Origin: Pieris napi | Lineage: Eukaryota > Arthropoda > Insecta > Lepidoptera > Pieridae | NCBI RefSeq assembly: GCF_905475465.1 | Contig: NC_062249.1 | Coordinates: 11,854,501-11,918,500 of the forward strand | DNA length: 64,000 nt | Direction: 5' to 3' | Part shown: one piece after another, positions 1-10,953 of the stretch | Position numbering within the stretch: position 1 is the stretch's first letter | Layout of the letters: each line of letters starts with the position of its first letter | Program-made: the position numbers and the translations under genes | Notes under the pieces: generated by a model | What the model saw: only the letters and a program-made list of their open reading frames with translations | Databases searched by the model: none | Told to the model about the DNA's origin: nothing

Positions 1-48
1 AAATGATCACGAAACAATTAAAAAAATGTGAGGCCCAGACCCAAAAGG
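1..48 (+). repeat. SINE 3' end, cut by window edge
   Basis: Matches the 3' tail shared by the other tRNA-derived SINEs here (the part with TGATCAYGAAACA followed by TGAGGCCCAGACC). The head lies outside the window. A second SINE in the opposite orientation follows directly, so the two lie tail to tail. Confidence 0.45.
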
Positions 49-205
49 TTTCTAATAGGTGATCAGGTTTCTAAGGCACGATACACACTGTTACCTTTTT
101 TGGGTCTATGGCACGTCGTTGTTATCACGATATTTCCTGCTGCATAAGAACAAATGTTAATTGTACATAGAACTAAAAAGGCCATCGGTGCACAGGGGAT
201 TGAGC
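49..205 (-). repeat. degenerate tRNA-derived SINE
   Basis: Carries, in the same order as the better copies at 15.7, 24.1, 58.2 and 60.7 kb, the blocks CTAATAGGTGATCAG, TTTTGGGTCTATGGCA, the diverged CACGATATTTCCT and GGTGCACAGGGGATTGA. Very diverged. The tRNA-like head is hardly recognisable, so this is an old copy. Confidence 0.45.
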
Positions 206-472
206 CAAACAACGCTGTGAAATTGCAAATAATTACATCAAATAATGTTATAGCAAATGTATGAAAGCAACTGTAATATTAAATGTATAAAAAGAAACAA
301 CAAAAAACGGTAAAAGGTAATTACAATGTCATGCAACAAAATGAAAGTTTTTTCAACGGTTTCCCCAACGGAATGTTTCCAATCTCTATATTTTAACCAA
401 TATTATTCACAGCTTTCTGTAAGTTTTATAACGAATATATAATATATTTATTTTTATTATTTATATAATATA

Positions 473-797
473 CTAGCTGACCGGGAAAACGTCGTGTTGC
501 CATGCCAAATCATTTATAATAAAAAAATAGGGGTTGATTGTAGAGGGGTGAAAGTTAGGGGTTATATGTATTTTTTAATGTTGTATCATACAAAAATAAA
601 AACAGAAAAAAATATCTAAAAATAAAAAAAAAAATATTGAGGGGTGGACTACCCTTAACATTTAGGGGGATGAAAAATAGATGTTGTCCGATTCTCAGAC
701 ATAACCAATATGCACACAAAATTTCATGATAATCGGTCAAGCCGTTTCGGAGAAGTTTAACCACAAACAGCGCCACACGAGAATTTTATATATTAGA
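473..797 (-). mobile_element. Lep1-type non-autonomous Helitron
   Basis: Read on the minus strand it starts TCTAATATATAAAATTCTCG and ends with CTAG, and is flanked by A and T as expected for Helitron insertion between A and T. It shares its body (GAAACGGCTTGACCGATTAT and the following CATATTGG block) with the copies at 21.8, 33.2 and 62.4 kb. It has no coding capacity; the small reading frame inside it is chance. Confidence 0.75.
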
Positions 798-984
798 TTT
801 CTGTTTAGTTCAGAATGTAGAATTATAACATTCTACTAAAATGTATATCAATTTCAGTAAAATCATTAACAAACTTAATTTACCATTTGTATTTTTTTGA
901 TATAATATCTAACGTTTCGCTGGATAAATTTATGTACTATAGTGTGTTATACTTATTCTCTCAGGTAAATAGAGTAATAATAAT

Positions 985-3900
985 AATGGGCGGCCTTATG
1001 CTGTCAAAGCGATCTCCCTAAATATAATATATGAGGTTTGTTTCACCCAAATGCTATGCAAACATTGACAATTCCTAGTTCGAGTAAGCTGTGAGTAGGT
1101 TCCTAGTGGGAGTGCCATGCTGTTGCCTTCGGGCTTCAGCCAAATGGGCAGGCACGACCGGGGCAGTACCACTGTCTCTCAGAAAACCGGCGTGAAGTGA
1201 TGCAATAAGTTTGCCTTATTGTACTCGCGTTTCGTGCGGTGAGAGAGACTCCCGGAGCCCATCCCCCCCCCCCCCTCTACAAGAAATATGAAGGTGCAGA
1301 AAAAAAAAAAAAAAGACAGAATCTACCCCAGGGGGGTACCACACGCGCTCGCGGTGGAGAATCCCCCTCTGGGCGTCCAACACCGGGACACTCTGCGCCC
1401 GGTGGTGGACGCACAGGCTGCCCTTCGTATTCTGGGGGGGGCAATTCTGCGCTCGGAAAAAATAACATAATTCGTTCTCGGGGCAAACGGAGCAAACCTA
1501 CAAAGGCACCCCCGTCCACACTCGCCGTGGACTTCACAAATGTTAGGGGGCTCAATACCAATATCAACGCAGTCCACTACCATTTAGAGACTGCGAAGCC
1601 GGCCTTGCTCTTTCTTACCGAGACTCAGATTTCCTCCCCGGCTGATACTTCCTACCTCTCCTACCCGGGGTACAAATTGGAACATTCATTTGTGCCGCGG
1701 GCGGGAGTTTGCGTGTACGTCAGAGAGGATATCTGTTCTCGTCGCCTCGGGACGCTTGAAGGAAGGGACCTATCTAACCTCTGGCTGCGCGTAGACTGCG
1801 ATGACCATCCGCGATTCTACGCATGCCTGTATAGGTCCCATAGCGGAAATATCGAAACTGACCGACTCATTGAGCACATCCAAATGGCTACAGATTCCCT
1901 GCTCGAAAGGGTTCCTACCGCTGAAATCGTGATACTTGGCGATTTTAACGCCCACCATGCCGATTGGCTCGGCTCTGAAACTACCGATCACGCGGGAAGA
2001 TCCTTTCACGACTTTGCTTTAGCCTACGACCTGACACAAATGGTCCCTGCGATTACGCGAATACCAGATGTGGATGGTCATAAACCCTCTTTGTTGGACC
2101 TTCTGCTGACTTCACATCCGGAGAACTATCAAGTCTCTGTTGACCCGCCATTGGGTTCATCAGATCATTGTGTGGTCCGGAGTACTGTGCCATCTACGCG
2201 CCCTTCACGGCCCCGCTTTATGGGTTGTCGCCGTATTTGGCACTATAAGTCAGCAGATTGGGACGGGATGCGGTCTTTCTTTGCGTCCTACCCTTGGGGG
2301 CCTATGTGCTTTTCGCCGGAAGCTCCAGATTCCGTCGCCGCCTCTGTCGCCGAAGTGGTTCTGCAGGGCATGGAACTCTTTATTCCATTTTCTGCGGTGC
2401 CGATCGGTGGCAAGTCTCAGCCCTGGTTTAAACGTTCTTGCAAGGCGGCCTCGCGTCGAAAGCGAGAATGCTTTAAGGCATGGGCGGAAGCGGCGAAATC
2501 TCGTGATGCCAATACCAGCGAACTTAAAACAGCATATAACTCAGCCTCCAGGTCCTTAAAACGAGAAATCACTAAGGCAAAGTCAGAGCACATTGCCAGA
2601 TTTGGCGAGAGATTGGCCCAACTCCCTTCAGGGACTCGAGCCTTCTGGTCTCTCGCCAAAGCTGTCCAGGGGAATTTTTGTCAGCCCTCCATTCCGCCAC
2701 TGCACAGGGAGGATGACTCTCTGGCCCACACTGCGAAGGAGAAGGCCGACCTTTTGGGCTGTCTCTTCGCGTCCAACTCGACTTTGGATGACCGAGGGAG
2801 ATCACCACCGACCATTTCGCGGTGTGATTCCTCGATGCCGGAAATCACATTCCGGCAACGTGCTGTCCGCAAAGCACTATCTTCCTTGGACATTCATAAG
2901 TCGAGCGGGCCGGATGGTATCCCCCCAATTGTGCTGCGTACTTGTGCTCCTGAGTTGGCTCCGGTCTTAACGCGCCTTTTCCGGTACCTGTACTCGCTCG
3001 GCACTGTCCCGAAGTGCTGGAAGACCGCTTCGATACATCCGATCCCAAAAAAAGGCGATCGCTCTGATCCGTCCAACTATCGCCCAATAGCTATAACCTC
3101 CTTGTTCTCCAAAATAATGGAAACCATTATTAATTGCCAGCTCTTGAGTTATCTAGAAGGCCACCAGTTGATTAGCGATTCTCAGTACGGCTTTCGTCGT
3201 GGTCGCTCAGCTGGTGACCTCCTTGTATACCTTACCCATAGGTGGGCAGAGGCAATTGAGTCCAAGGGGGAGGCGCTGGCGGTAAGTTTGGACATAGCGA
3301 AAGCCTTCGATCGGGTGTGGCACAGAGCACTGCTCTCGAAGCTTCCAGCCTATGGGCTTCCCGAGAAATTATGCGATTGGATCTCCAGCTTTCTGGCCGA
3401 TCGGAGCATCAAGGTCGTCATCGACGGAGCATGTTCCGACCTTAAACCCGTGAACGCTGGGGTCCCACAAGGCTGTGTTCTATCCCCGACCCTATTTCTT
3501 CTGCATATCAATGATATGTTGCATCTTAGCAACATTCACTGCTATGCGGATGACAGCACTGGGGATATTCTTTACACTGGCCGGGCAGGTATTTCTCGGG
3601 CAGTTGTTGATGAGTACCGGAACAAACTTGTGTCTGAAGTCGAAACTCTACTACGTGGAGTCTCAGACTGGGGCAGACAAAACCTAGTCCAATTTAACCC
3701 CAAGAAGACACAAGTTTGCGCGTTTTCCGCTAAAAAAACACCCTTTGTCGCTACTCCTCTTTTCGAAAACACTCTTCTTAAAGCCACAGCCAGCATTGGA
3801 ATACTTGGCGTTGACATATCGAACGACGTTCAGTTTCGCGGTCACTTGGAGGGAAAGGCTAAATTAGCCTCCAAAAAGCTTGGTGTGCTCAGCAAGGCGA

Positions 3901-4505
3901 GGCGGTACTTCACTCCGGGCCACCGCATGCAACTATATAAAGCGCAAATTCGGCCCCACATGGAGTACTGCTCTCACCTCTGGGCGGGGGCTCCCCAGTA
4001 CCAGCTCCTTCCACTTGACCGTATACAACGCAGAGCGGTTCGAATTGTCGACGACCAATCCCTCTCCGAGCGGCTTGATCCTTTGGCGTTGCGTAGAGAT
4101 GTGGGGTCACTCTGCATCTTCTACCGCATTTACCATGGAGAGTGTTCAGAGGAGTTGTTCGGATTAATACCTGCAGCTGAATTTCATCATCGGACGTCGA
4201 GACAGAATACGAAATTCCACCCGTATCACCTCGACGTCCGCCGTTCCACAACTGAGCGTTTTTCAAGGCAGTTTTTGCCGCGCACAACCACTATGTGGAA
4301 CCAGCTGCCCACTAAAGTATTTCCGAACCAATTCGACTTAGGGTCCTTCAAGAAAAGAGCGTACCTATTCTTAAAAGGCCGGCAACGCACTCGCGAGCCC
4401 TCTGGCATTGAGAGTGTCCATGGGCGGCGGTATCACTTAACATCAGGTGAGCCTCCTGCCCGTTTGCCCCCCGTTCTATAAATAAATAATAAAAAATAAA
4501 ATAAT
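985..4505 (+). mobile_element. near full-length Jockey/CR1-group LINE
   Basis: A GC-richer block in AT-rich surroundings: a 5' region with no long frame (985-1238), one long endonuclease/reverse-transcriptase frame, and a short 3' tail of TAAAT/TAAAAA units right after the stop codon at 4479-4481. The 5' boundary is approximate because no clear target duplication is visible. Truncated 3' copies of the same family occur at 5.4, 15.2, 17.3, 38.9, 40.4 and 48.7 kb, which fits 5' truncation during target-primed reverse transcription. There is no gag-like ORF1 upstream. Clade assignment beyond Jockey/CR1 group is not safe by eye. Confidence 0.85.
1239..4481 (+). CDS. LINE endonuclease/reverse transcriptase polyprotein
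   Basis: Open for about 1080 codons. It would nick target DNA and reverse-transcribe the element RNA at the nick. Counting from the GTG at 1239, an apurinic endonuclease-like (EEP) domain spans about residues 95-320, with N-V-R-G near 101, TET at 127-129, GDFNAHH at 234-240 and SSDH at 307-310. A reverse transcriptase follows, with SSGPDGIP near 555, SLDIAKAFD at 683-691, GVPQGCVLSP at 741-750 and the catalytic YADD at 769-772. The C-terminal LINE extension has CSHLW. All key residues are present. The oddity is the start: the frame opens at 1209 but its first ATG is at 1884, inside the endonuclease. An ATG at 1288 lies in a different frame, separated from this one by a 15-A run (1300-1314). 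Residues 1-90 are low complexity, with a 13-C run at 1263-1275. The start shown is therefore not a true AUG start. Confidence 0.85.
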   Translation: MRETPGAHPPPPLYKKYEGAEKKKKRQNLPQGGTTRARGGESPSGRPTPGHSAPGGGRTGCPSYSGGGNSALGKNNIIRSRGKRSKPTKAPPSTLAVDFTNVRGLNTNINAVHYHLETAKPALLFLTETQISSPADTSYLSYPGYKLEHSFVPRAGVCVYVREDICSRRLGTLEGRDLSNLWLRVDCDDHPRFYACLYRSHSGNIETDRLIEHIQMATDSLLERVPTAEIVILGDFNAHHADWLGSETTDHAGRSFHDFALAYDLTQMVPAITRIPDVDGHKPSLLDLLLTSHPENYQVSVDPPLGSSDHCVVRSTVPSTRPSRPRFMGCRRIWHYKSADWDGMRSFFASYPWGPMCFSPEAPDSVAASVAEVVLQGMELFIPFSAVPIGGKSQPWFKRSCKAASRRKRECFKAWAEAAKSRDANTSELKTAYNSASRSLKREITKAKSEHIARFGERLAQLPSGTRAFWSLAKAVQGNFCQPSIPPLHREDDSLAHTAKEKADLLGCLFASNSTLDDRGRSPPTISRCDSSMPEITFRQRAVRKALSSLDIHKSSGPDGIPPIVLRTCAPELAPVLTRLFRYLYSLGTVPKCWKTASIHPIPKKGDRSDPSNYRPIAITSLFSKIMETIINCQLLSYLEGHQLISDSQYGFRRGRSAGDLLVYLTHRWAEAIESKGEALAVSLDIAKAFDRVWHRALLSKLPAYGLPEKLCDWISSFLADRSIKVVIDGACSDLKPVNAGVPQGCVLSPTLFLLHINDMLHLSNIHCYADDSTGDILYTGRAGISRAVVDEYRNKLVSEVETLLRGVSDWGRQNLVQFNPKKTQVCAFSAKKTPFVATPLFENTLLKATASIGILGVDISNDVQFRGHLEGKAKLASKKLGVLSKARRYFTPGHRMQLYKAQIRPHMEYCSHLWAGAPQYQLLPLDRIQRRAVRIVDDQSLSERLDPLALRRDVGSLCIFYRIYHGECSEELFGLIPAAEFHHRTSRQNTKFHPYHLDVRRSTTERFSRQFLPRTTTMWNQLPTKVFPNQFDLGSFKKRAYLFLKGRQRTREPSGIESVHGRRYHLTSGEPPARLPPVL

Positions 4506-5374
4506 ACAATTATCTGTGTAATATGATATTTATTATTGTAATAATAAATATTGTAATAAAAGAGAATAAGTACCGACAACAATTAAATATCTTTCTTTTA
4601 TGATACAAAAAAAAAGTAAAGTACTTATTCGTCTCTTTCTGACGAATAATGTTTAGACTGTGATGAAACGAGACACGCCTACTTAACTGAAAAGGCCTCA
4701 AAATACGGATACAATTTTTCATGAATAGGAAAGTCTGGAATTAAATTTGAAATTATCTTTAAACTACGCTTTTAGTTGGAAATAACTATAGCTGCAGCAG
4801 GACTGAGCGAAGTGTAATATAACATTTCGTGTAATTCAGACCACAATTATATAGTAATAGCTACAATCTAGCTTTCTAGGAGATAGAATATTATTTGTTA
4901 TATCAAATTTGAATTTCGAACTTAGTTAAAGCTTTCATGTTTTATTCATTTCCTTTAAAGAAAATTATGTTTGCCACTAAAAATACACTCATATAAAAAC
5001 AACGATTGTTGTAAAATACATACTGTATGATTATTAAGTTGAGTGTAAATAAAATTGTAATCATTAATTCCCTTAAAAAAATATGTTGCTATAAGACACT
5101 GGTAAGAATAGAATCTCATCCACTTATCTCCAGCTCCCTTTATCTGGTTTTCTGGTTCAGGAAAATGGCGTACAGAACTATCACGACTAATTAGGTCAAC
5201 TACATTGCCAGTACGTATGTAGATAAGATTAGTCTTTATTCACTGACTTATGACAGTCTATAAAGAACAAGTTAATTTACAAAAATTAATGTTTAGTGCT
5301 GTATATTTAACATTTCTTGAAAAACAATGATTAATCGAAAATTTCGACATGACATGTCAAAATATCTACTACAA
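4506..5374. other. AT-rich DNA, no feature seen
   Basis: AT-rich sequence with short chance reading frames only. I see no splice-like or repeat structure I can name. Confidence 0.5.
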
Positions 5375-5605
5375 CGGGTAGGAAAACTCCTGATGTTATG
5401 TGATACCGCCCATGGACACTCACATTCCCAGAATGCTCGCAAGTGCGCCAGTCTTTTAAGAATTGGTTGGAAATACTTCAGTGGGCAAGTTCCACATAGT
5501 GATGGTGCGCGGCAAAAACTGCCTTAAGAATCGCGAACTTGTATGACGTACGGCGAGGTGATACGAATGGTATTTTGTATTCTGCCTTGACTGTCCAAAT
5601 TTTGA
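5375..5605 (-). repeat. 3' fragment of the 1-4.5 kb LINE family
   Basis: On the minus strand it matches the end of the LINE frame, including blocks matching those for CGCACCA near 4280 and TGGACAC near 4420. It is diverged, with indels, so it is a dead 5'-truncated copy. Confidence 0.7.
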
Positions 5606-5821
5606 GTTACACGTAGAGAAACTTACACTACAGCTTTATATATTTAATTAAATTGCTTCAGTAATTATGGGTACAGCAAATATATAGCTTGTTATAGTAA
5701 TAATAATAAAGCCACTTTAATTCCATACTATTATAAAAATACATGTCAAATGGGTGTTAGTTTTGTTATTATACTGTTAATCTACGTTAGTGATAGTTTT
5801 CGTTTCTTTGTGCATTATGCA

Positions 5822-6490
5822 TTTTATTATGTACCCCTTTTGGGTAAAGGCCTCCTCATGAACTTTCCATTTGGATCTATTGTTAGCTTTTTCCAATCAT
5901 TTCTTCCCAGAAACCTTAACTATGTCGTCAGCCTTTTGTAGTCTACCCACGTTTTTTACCCTGGTTGTCCCTTCCAGCGAGTGGTTTCGGCGATTCACCT
6001 TTAATCTGTGCACCTTCCAATATGGCCCACCCTTTTCATTTCAGCTGTATATAGCTTGTTACTAAGTTTATAATTAATAAGTTACAATAGTTTTATTACT
6101 TCTAATTAGTGTTTGAAGAGTAGATACTCCGCACTATATTAAGTTTTAGTGATAACGAAAATTTATATTTAATTCAACTTTTGTTGCTGAAGCTTTTAAG
6201 TTCGTAATTGCTATGAACGCATCTTTAATAAATTTAAAGTTAGCCAATTATAGAAGACTCAGAACTTGTTATCCCCTAGTGCATCATCAACATAAGCTAT
6301 TCTTTTAGCTAATTTTTTATACATAGGCCACCTCCGTCCGTAATTGCGCCTTTTGTATTCATTTGAAGTCTGCATGCTACGTGATATCGTCGGACAATCT
6401 CATTGGTGGGCGGCGAGGAGGGTTTTTTGTTCTGCCAAGGTCTCTATTAAAGGAGCCATCGGCTCTTGTCCAGGCCCGCCCAAGTCTATT
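5822..6490 (-). pseudogene. degenerate RTE-type LINE C-terminal pieces
   Basis: Minus-strand translation of about 5822-5925 gives a broken DDIVKVSGKK...KWKVHEEAF stretch, and about 6385-6440 gives a second piece resembling the PPMRLSDDI block. Both resemble the C-terminal tail of RTE-like endonuclease-reverse transcriptases common in Lepidoptera. Stops and frameshifts break it. The region between is too diverged to align by eye. Confidence 0.4.
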
Positions 6491-6499
6491 TTAAGGTTC

Positions 6500-7164
6500 C
6501 CTATTTATGAAGCAAATACACATGAATGATATCTTTGTATTACTCACTCACCTAGAACAAAAATAATTCATCTAACGCTAGTATATGCATTCAGATTCAA
6601 AACCATATATTTATTTTAAAAGATTTCCTATTGGCTATTTTATTTTAAATATAACATATAATTAAATACACGACAAAAATAACATAAAAAAGAAGGTTTT
6701 TTTAAAAAATTTCCTACATTTTGTACATCGTCTCGTAGAAATTTCCAGTTGCTTAGATTTTTTGTTTATTTAGGTATAAATGGCCGTAAGATGTGTTTAT
6801 GTCAAATCACACTTTGTCTAATGTAAAAGATAGCAAACACGAAAGTAGCATTATCTTTGAATCTCATACATATTTTATTTATGTCTTGTAATAAGGCACG
6901 AATCTCAGAGGGCTTGAGAATTCGTAACCAGCTGACAGTGAAAACCTTTTATTATCATCTTGTTCCAGAATATATAAATTAGTTAAAGCGAAAGTCAGTT
7001 TTAAATTTTAAATATCCTCATACTAGGTTTAACGGATTATTTAGTGTAACAAATACTACCTATTGAACAAAATGATGAATTTTGCTAGGAGATAACTAGA
7101 GTCAATTGCTTTTAGTTTTAGGTACAGTGCGAATCCTAAGGACTACCAGTATGGGTACTTTTTA
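6500..7164. other. AT-rich DNA, no feature seen
   Basis: Nothing recognisable on either strand. Confidence 0.45.
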
Positions 7165-7460
7165 ATCCAGTCAAGTCAAAGTCAAAAATCATTTATTCAT
7201 GTAGGTAACACAATGTACACTTATGAACGTCAAAAAAGAAATATACATTAAATGCTTCTAATTTTACATTTACTGCCAGTTCTCAAATCATGGGCAAAGA
7301 ACTAGCAATAAACTCTCCGCCACTCTTTTTAATCGCCATGTTTTAAATTTTACACGACGTTTGTAAGGAGCTGCAACCATTACACCACGTTTCACAGTCC
7401 ACACTTAAGTAATAAATAATAATAAAATAAATTAAAAACAAAGATTTGTCCTCTATCAGC
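7165..7460 (-). repeat. LINE 3' tail, family with GACTTTGACTT end
   Basis: On the minus strand it ends ATGAATAAATGATTTTTGAC followed by TTTGACTTGACT. It carries the GAACTGGCAGTAAATGTAAA and TAAAATTAGAAGCATTTAAT blocks shared with copies at 14.7, 20.9, 32.3, 34.8 and 41.2 kb. The AATAAA near the end fits a polyadenylation signal. A CR1-like origin is likely but not shown by coding sequence. Confidence 0.65.
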
Positions 7461-8544
7461 ATTCTTACTTACATTCTTATGAGACCAACACGCAAATACA
7501 TCATTGAAACAACTAACATCACCGCATACACGAATTCAAGTACGACCACCACAAGTAGCACCTGTTCACGAGTATGACGCATGGCCAGCCATCGCATAAT
7601 CTTGAAAAATCTATACTTTTCAAATAGAAGACTGAAATTTATTGTATTAAAACTTTAATACAGTCTAATAAAGACGTGTTAGATCATAGCTACAAAACGT
7701 ATTCTTTAATACACAAACACATCTAAATCCTTAAATCTCAACGTTCTTAAAATTCTTTGTAAAGAATTTCAAAGAAAGATATTCAAAGGTAAAGTATGTT
7801 AGCAAAACTAAACCGTTTCAAAGCAATGTTTTGTACAAAGCAAACTGATTCCAGGTTCTGAATTCTTTATTTTATGCTTATTTAATTAGGACGAAATCGT
7901 ATACAGAACGCTTTGTTAACAAAGATAGCAACGGAAATAAATTCTTCATTTAATTACTTTCAAAATCAATCAGTGTTTGTATACAATTTGGGAGTTTTAA
8001 GGGTAAAAAACGGTTTATATCGATTTCCGGCAAAACTACAAGTCCTATCGAAGAAAGTTAAATGGCAAAGTTGGAGGTAATAAAAAGATCTAAAACTTTT
8101 GCATTCACACATTTTTCACATAACCTCAAAATTTATGTGAAAAATTCAAAAAACCAAGTTTTTGGTTTTTTATTTTTATCTTTAACAAAAATATTTTTTT
8201 TTTAACGAAATTTGGTGAAAACTTACCTTTCTATGTCCCAAATACACTGTAATTTATTTGATTAAAAATATTTATTTGTTCACCTTATTTTGAATTAATA
8301 TCGAAAAATAACCCTAATTTTCAATCGAAAATTCTGACGTCAAAATTTCAGCTTTTTTCAAAAAGTTGGTGTGTTTTCAGTTCGTTGAAATCTCTACTTT
8401 CCTATGGTAAAAATATATATATATATATTACCATAGTAAATCTTCTCAGAAAACGCAAAAAATCGTATTTTAAGCGTGTGTGTATCTTTTGTATAAAATG
8501 ATGCATGTTTCAAGGAATAGATGAGGCCTAATTAATTATTATTA
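7461..8544. other. AT-rich DNA with a short hairpin
   Basis: Non-coding. At 8402-8436 the arms CTATGGTAA and TTACCATAG flank an AT run and could form a hairpin or cruciform. The block 7980-8400 has the texture of a dispersed repeat but I cannot name it. Confidence 0.4.
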
Positions 8545-9592
8545 TCTCTATATAGGTACTCGTATATATACTCCCATACTCCTCCAAAAATTCTCATGCA
8601 TATTCAGTAAACTGAGTATCGGATACTATCTATATTTCGAACCCCTAAGTGATAAAGGGTGTCCACCCCAAAATAATAATACAGTAGAAACTCGATAAGT
8701 TAAAGTCCAAGGGAAACACAAAATATTTTAAGTTATAGAGGTTTTAAGTTATCAAGGGTCTCTGTTAGGGATAGGTTAATATAGAGGTAGGTATGTACAT
8801 GTGTATGTATGTACCCTTATTCCTATTTTTACTCGAATGCGTCAGAAGGATTGGTTCAATAAAATACAGAAATTTAAAGATTTCTATTTATTTAACAACA
8901 ATTAAAGGTTTAGTCTATTTAAAAAAAGTCCGTGATTTTCTTTTGTTTTAAACAATTCACAGTTTCTAAATCGATTTGATTTTCAATGACAAATTGAGAA
9001 GAGAATACATTATCTTTTATGTTGCTATACTGCTCTATAAATGATCTTACAGTTGTTAAAACCGAAAACTTTTGATTTGCACACTTTTTCAAAATGACTC
9101 ATTGACAAACAATTTTATGTTATAGAGGTTGTGGAAACATTTCTTTAAGTTACTGAGGGCCAATTCAGAGATTACTTATTTAAGTTACAGAGGTTGCGTA
9201 TTTTAAGTTATGGAGGTTTTTTGGCTCTGATGGGAAGGGCACATATTATTTTTTGAAGTTATAGAGGTTTTTAAGTTACCGAGGTTTGAGATATCGAGGT
9301 TCTACTGTATATTTTTTAGACAACATTTTTTGTTGTTGTATGTATGTTTGTAGCATACAAAAATACATACAACCTTTAATTTTCATGTACCCTCTACGTT
9401 TATATCCTTAGTTAAGAACTTATAACTTGAACTCTGAGGTTTATATAGAGAATAATCACAAAAAAGAAAGACCTAAAAGTTTTCATTCCGAAAAACCGAA
9501 CAGTCTCTGGGGTAGCATAGCAAAATGTTCCATGTTGGTATGTACTAAAAAGGTAGGCATTAAGGCGAAACGAAGTTCGCGGGGGCAGCTAG
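8545..9592 (+). mobile_element. Lep1-type Helitron interrupted by a MITE
   Basis: The 5' part (TCTCTATATAGG, then CATGCATATTCAGTAAACTG) and the 3' part (GGCGAAACGAAGTTCGCGGG ending in CAGCTAG, then T) match the copy at 44.9-45.4 kb. Between them, in the place where that copy continues without a break, lies the pogo-like element at 8682-9307. The Helitron is therefore the older insertion. Confidence 0.75.
8682..9307. mobile_element. pogo/Tigger-like MITE
   Basis: It begins CAGTAGAAACTCGATA and ends, as inverse complement, CAGTAGAACCTCGATA. It is flanked by TA on both sides (8680-8681 and 9308-9309), as expected for a Tc1/mariner/pogo-class insertion. No transposase frame is present in 626 bp. 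Variants of AAGTTAYNGAGG recur several times in the outer parts, chiefly at 8720-8760 and 9115-9300, and could be transposase-binding sites. Assignment to pogo rests on TIR sequence and TA duplication only. Confidence 0.7.
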
Positions 9593-10257
9593 TTATTATA
9601 TAAAATAGAATAACCATACCATCGTTGAGTCGTATCGCACCTATCAGTTAACATAGAAATCATGAATATTAGGCCTCAAAGATAGTTAATCAAGCGCAAA
9701 ACACTATGACAAAGGAGCCAATGGTCTATAACTTATCGAGTGAAAATTAATCTATAAACAAAGGGTCAGAAATTGTCTCCATTCTAACCCAACAGAGACC
9801 CTTGTCATAAAATTAACATTCAAAATAATGAGCCAAATTCTTGCAGTGCCAGTGGAAATATTTTACTTGCTGATATAAATGCAGAGGTTACTTTAGTAAT
9901 ATGACTAAATATTTATATAAAAATCCGTAGAACGGCATATTAAGTAAACACATTCAAAACAAATTATTAATATTATTTTTTATAGATGTTTATCTTTCTT
10001 TTATCTTTAACAAATATTCTTTACTTTTTGCTAATCAGAAAGTTGGTTGCACCAGAAGATACTATACTGTATACATATTAACTGTCGATTTGTTAAAAAC
10101 TTTTTACTTAAATAAATGTAGATGGTGTTTGTACATACATTAATCTTACGCAAACATAGTCTCAGGCACCATTTCCATGAATAAAAAACGATGTTTATAT
10201 TAGACGTTTTGGATTTCAATTTTACAGAGGCCTGACTTTCACTTGCCATAACTCTAA
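9593..10257. other. AT-rich DNA, no feature seen
   Basis: No repeat or gene recognised. Confidence 0.45.
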
Positions 10258-10953
10258 AGGCGGCCACTGACGATACGTCCATTAATCCGAATGGAGTAGT
10301 CGTCGTCCAAAATCGACCCATGAATGGTAAAAAAATATTCCATTTGGATGGACGTCAGGCAGCTCTGGATTTCCAAACGGATTGAAATCCATGCGTCCAG
10401 GCCAAATGGACGTCATCCGCGGCCGTCCGTCAATGTCAGAAACGTGCGCCACGCCATATGGAAGCAGTCCGAATTGTCCGTGAATGGGCGAAACGGCGTC
10501 CATTTTTTTGAGGTTATTGTTTCAGTTTATGTTTTGATGTCAATGGTGGTGCATGTGCTGTGTATTTGTCAAGCGTTATAATTTTTTTATATTATGTCTT
10601 TGTCCGCGCGTGACTTTGTGTTGGAAGTAATAAAAAAAATATATATTTCTATTTTAAATAAATATATTTATATTATTAAATAAATAAAAGTATTTCTTTG
10701 TTTCAACCAATCCTTCATCCACCTTCTCTTAGGTTTGTTTTGTCTTTTAAATAAAATACACACAACTGCTGCCACCAGTAAAATATTGTTATCCATAGTA
10801 TTATTTATTTCCGTTCCGTACGATTGCAAAGTTTGAAGTGACGCCATGCATCCAAATGGAAGTATTGTGAATGGTACCGTATCTCGATAAATTTCCATTT
10901 GGAGTGCATCCAAAAGGAAGTCTACTAAATGGACGTATCGTCAGTGGCCGCCT
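10258..10953 (-). mobile_element. internally deleted PIF/Harbinger-like element
   Basis: Perfect 26-bp terminal inverted repeats, the first 20 bases being AGGCGGCCACTGACGATACG. The flanks are TAA on the left and CAA on the right, which could be a decayed 3-bp TWA duplication. Variants of CCATTTGGATG recur near both ends. The only coding relic is the short frame at 10668-10796. At 696 bp it is far too short to be autonomous. Confidence 0.65.
10668..10796 (-). pseudogene. N-terminal remnant of a HARBI1-like nuclease
   Basis: Forty-two codons from ATG at 10796, reading MDNNILLVAAVVCIL then KRRWMKDWLKQRNTF before a stop. Hydrophobic residues followed by KRRRW-x-x-x-W/L and R-N/K is how many insect Harbinger transposases begin. 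The DDE catalytic domain is absent, deleted just after this segment. Identity is inferred from this short stretch and the TIRs around it. Confidence 0.5.

Noticed and set aside
555..776. Minus-strand 73-codon frame
   Set aside because: Lies wholly within a non-autonomous Helitron; chance frame.
1277..4408. Many shorter frames on both strands over the LINE
   Set aside because: They are shadows of the long endonuclease/RT frame.
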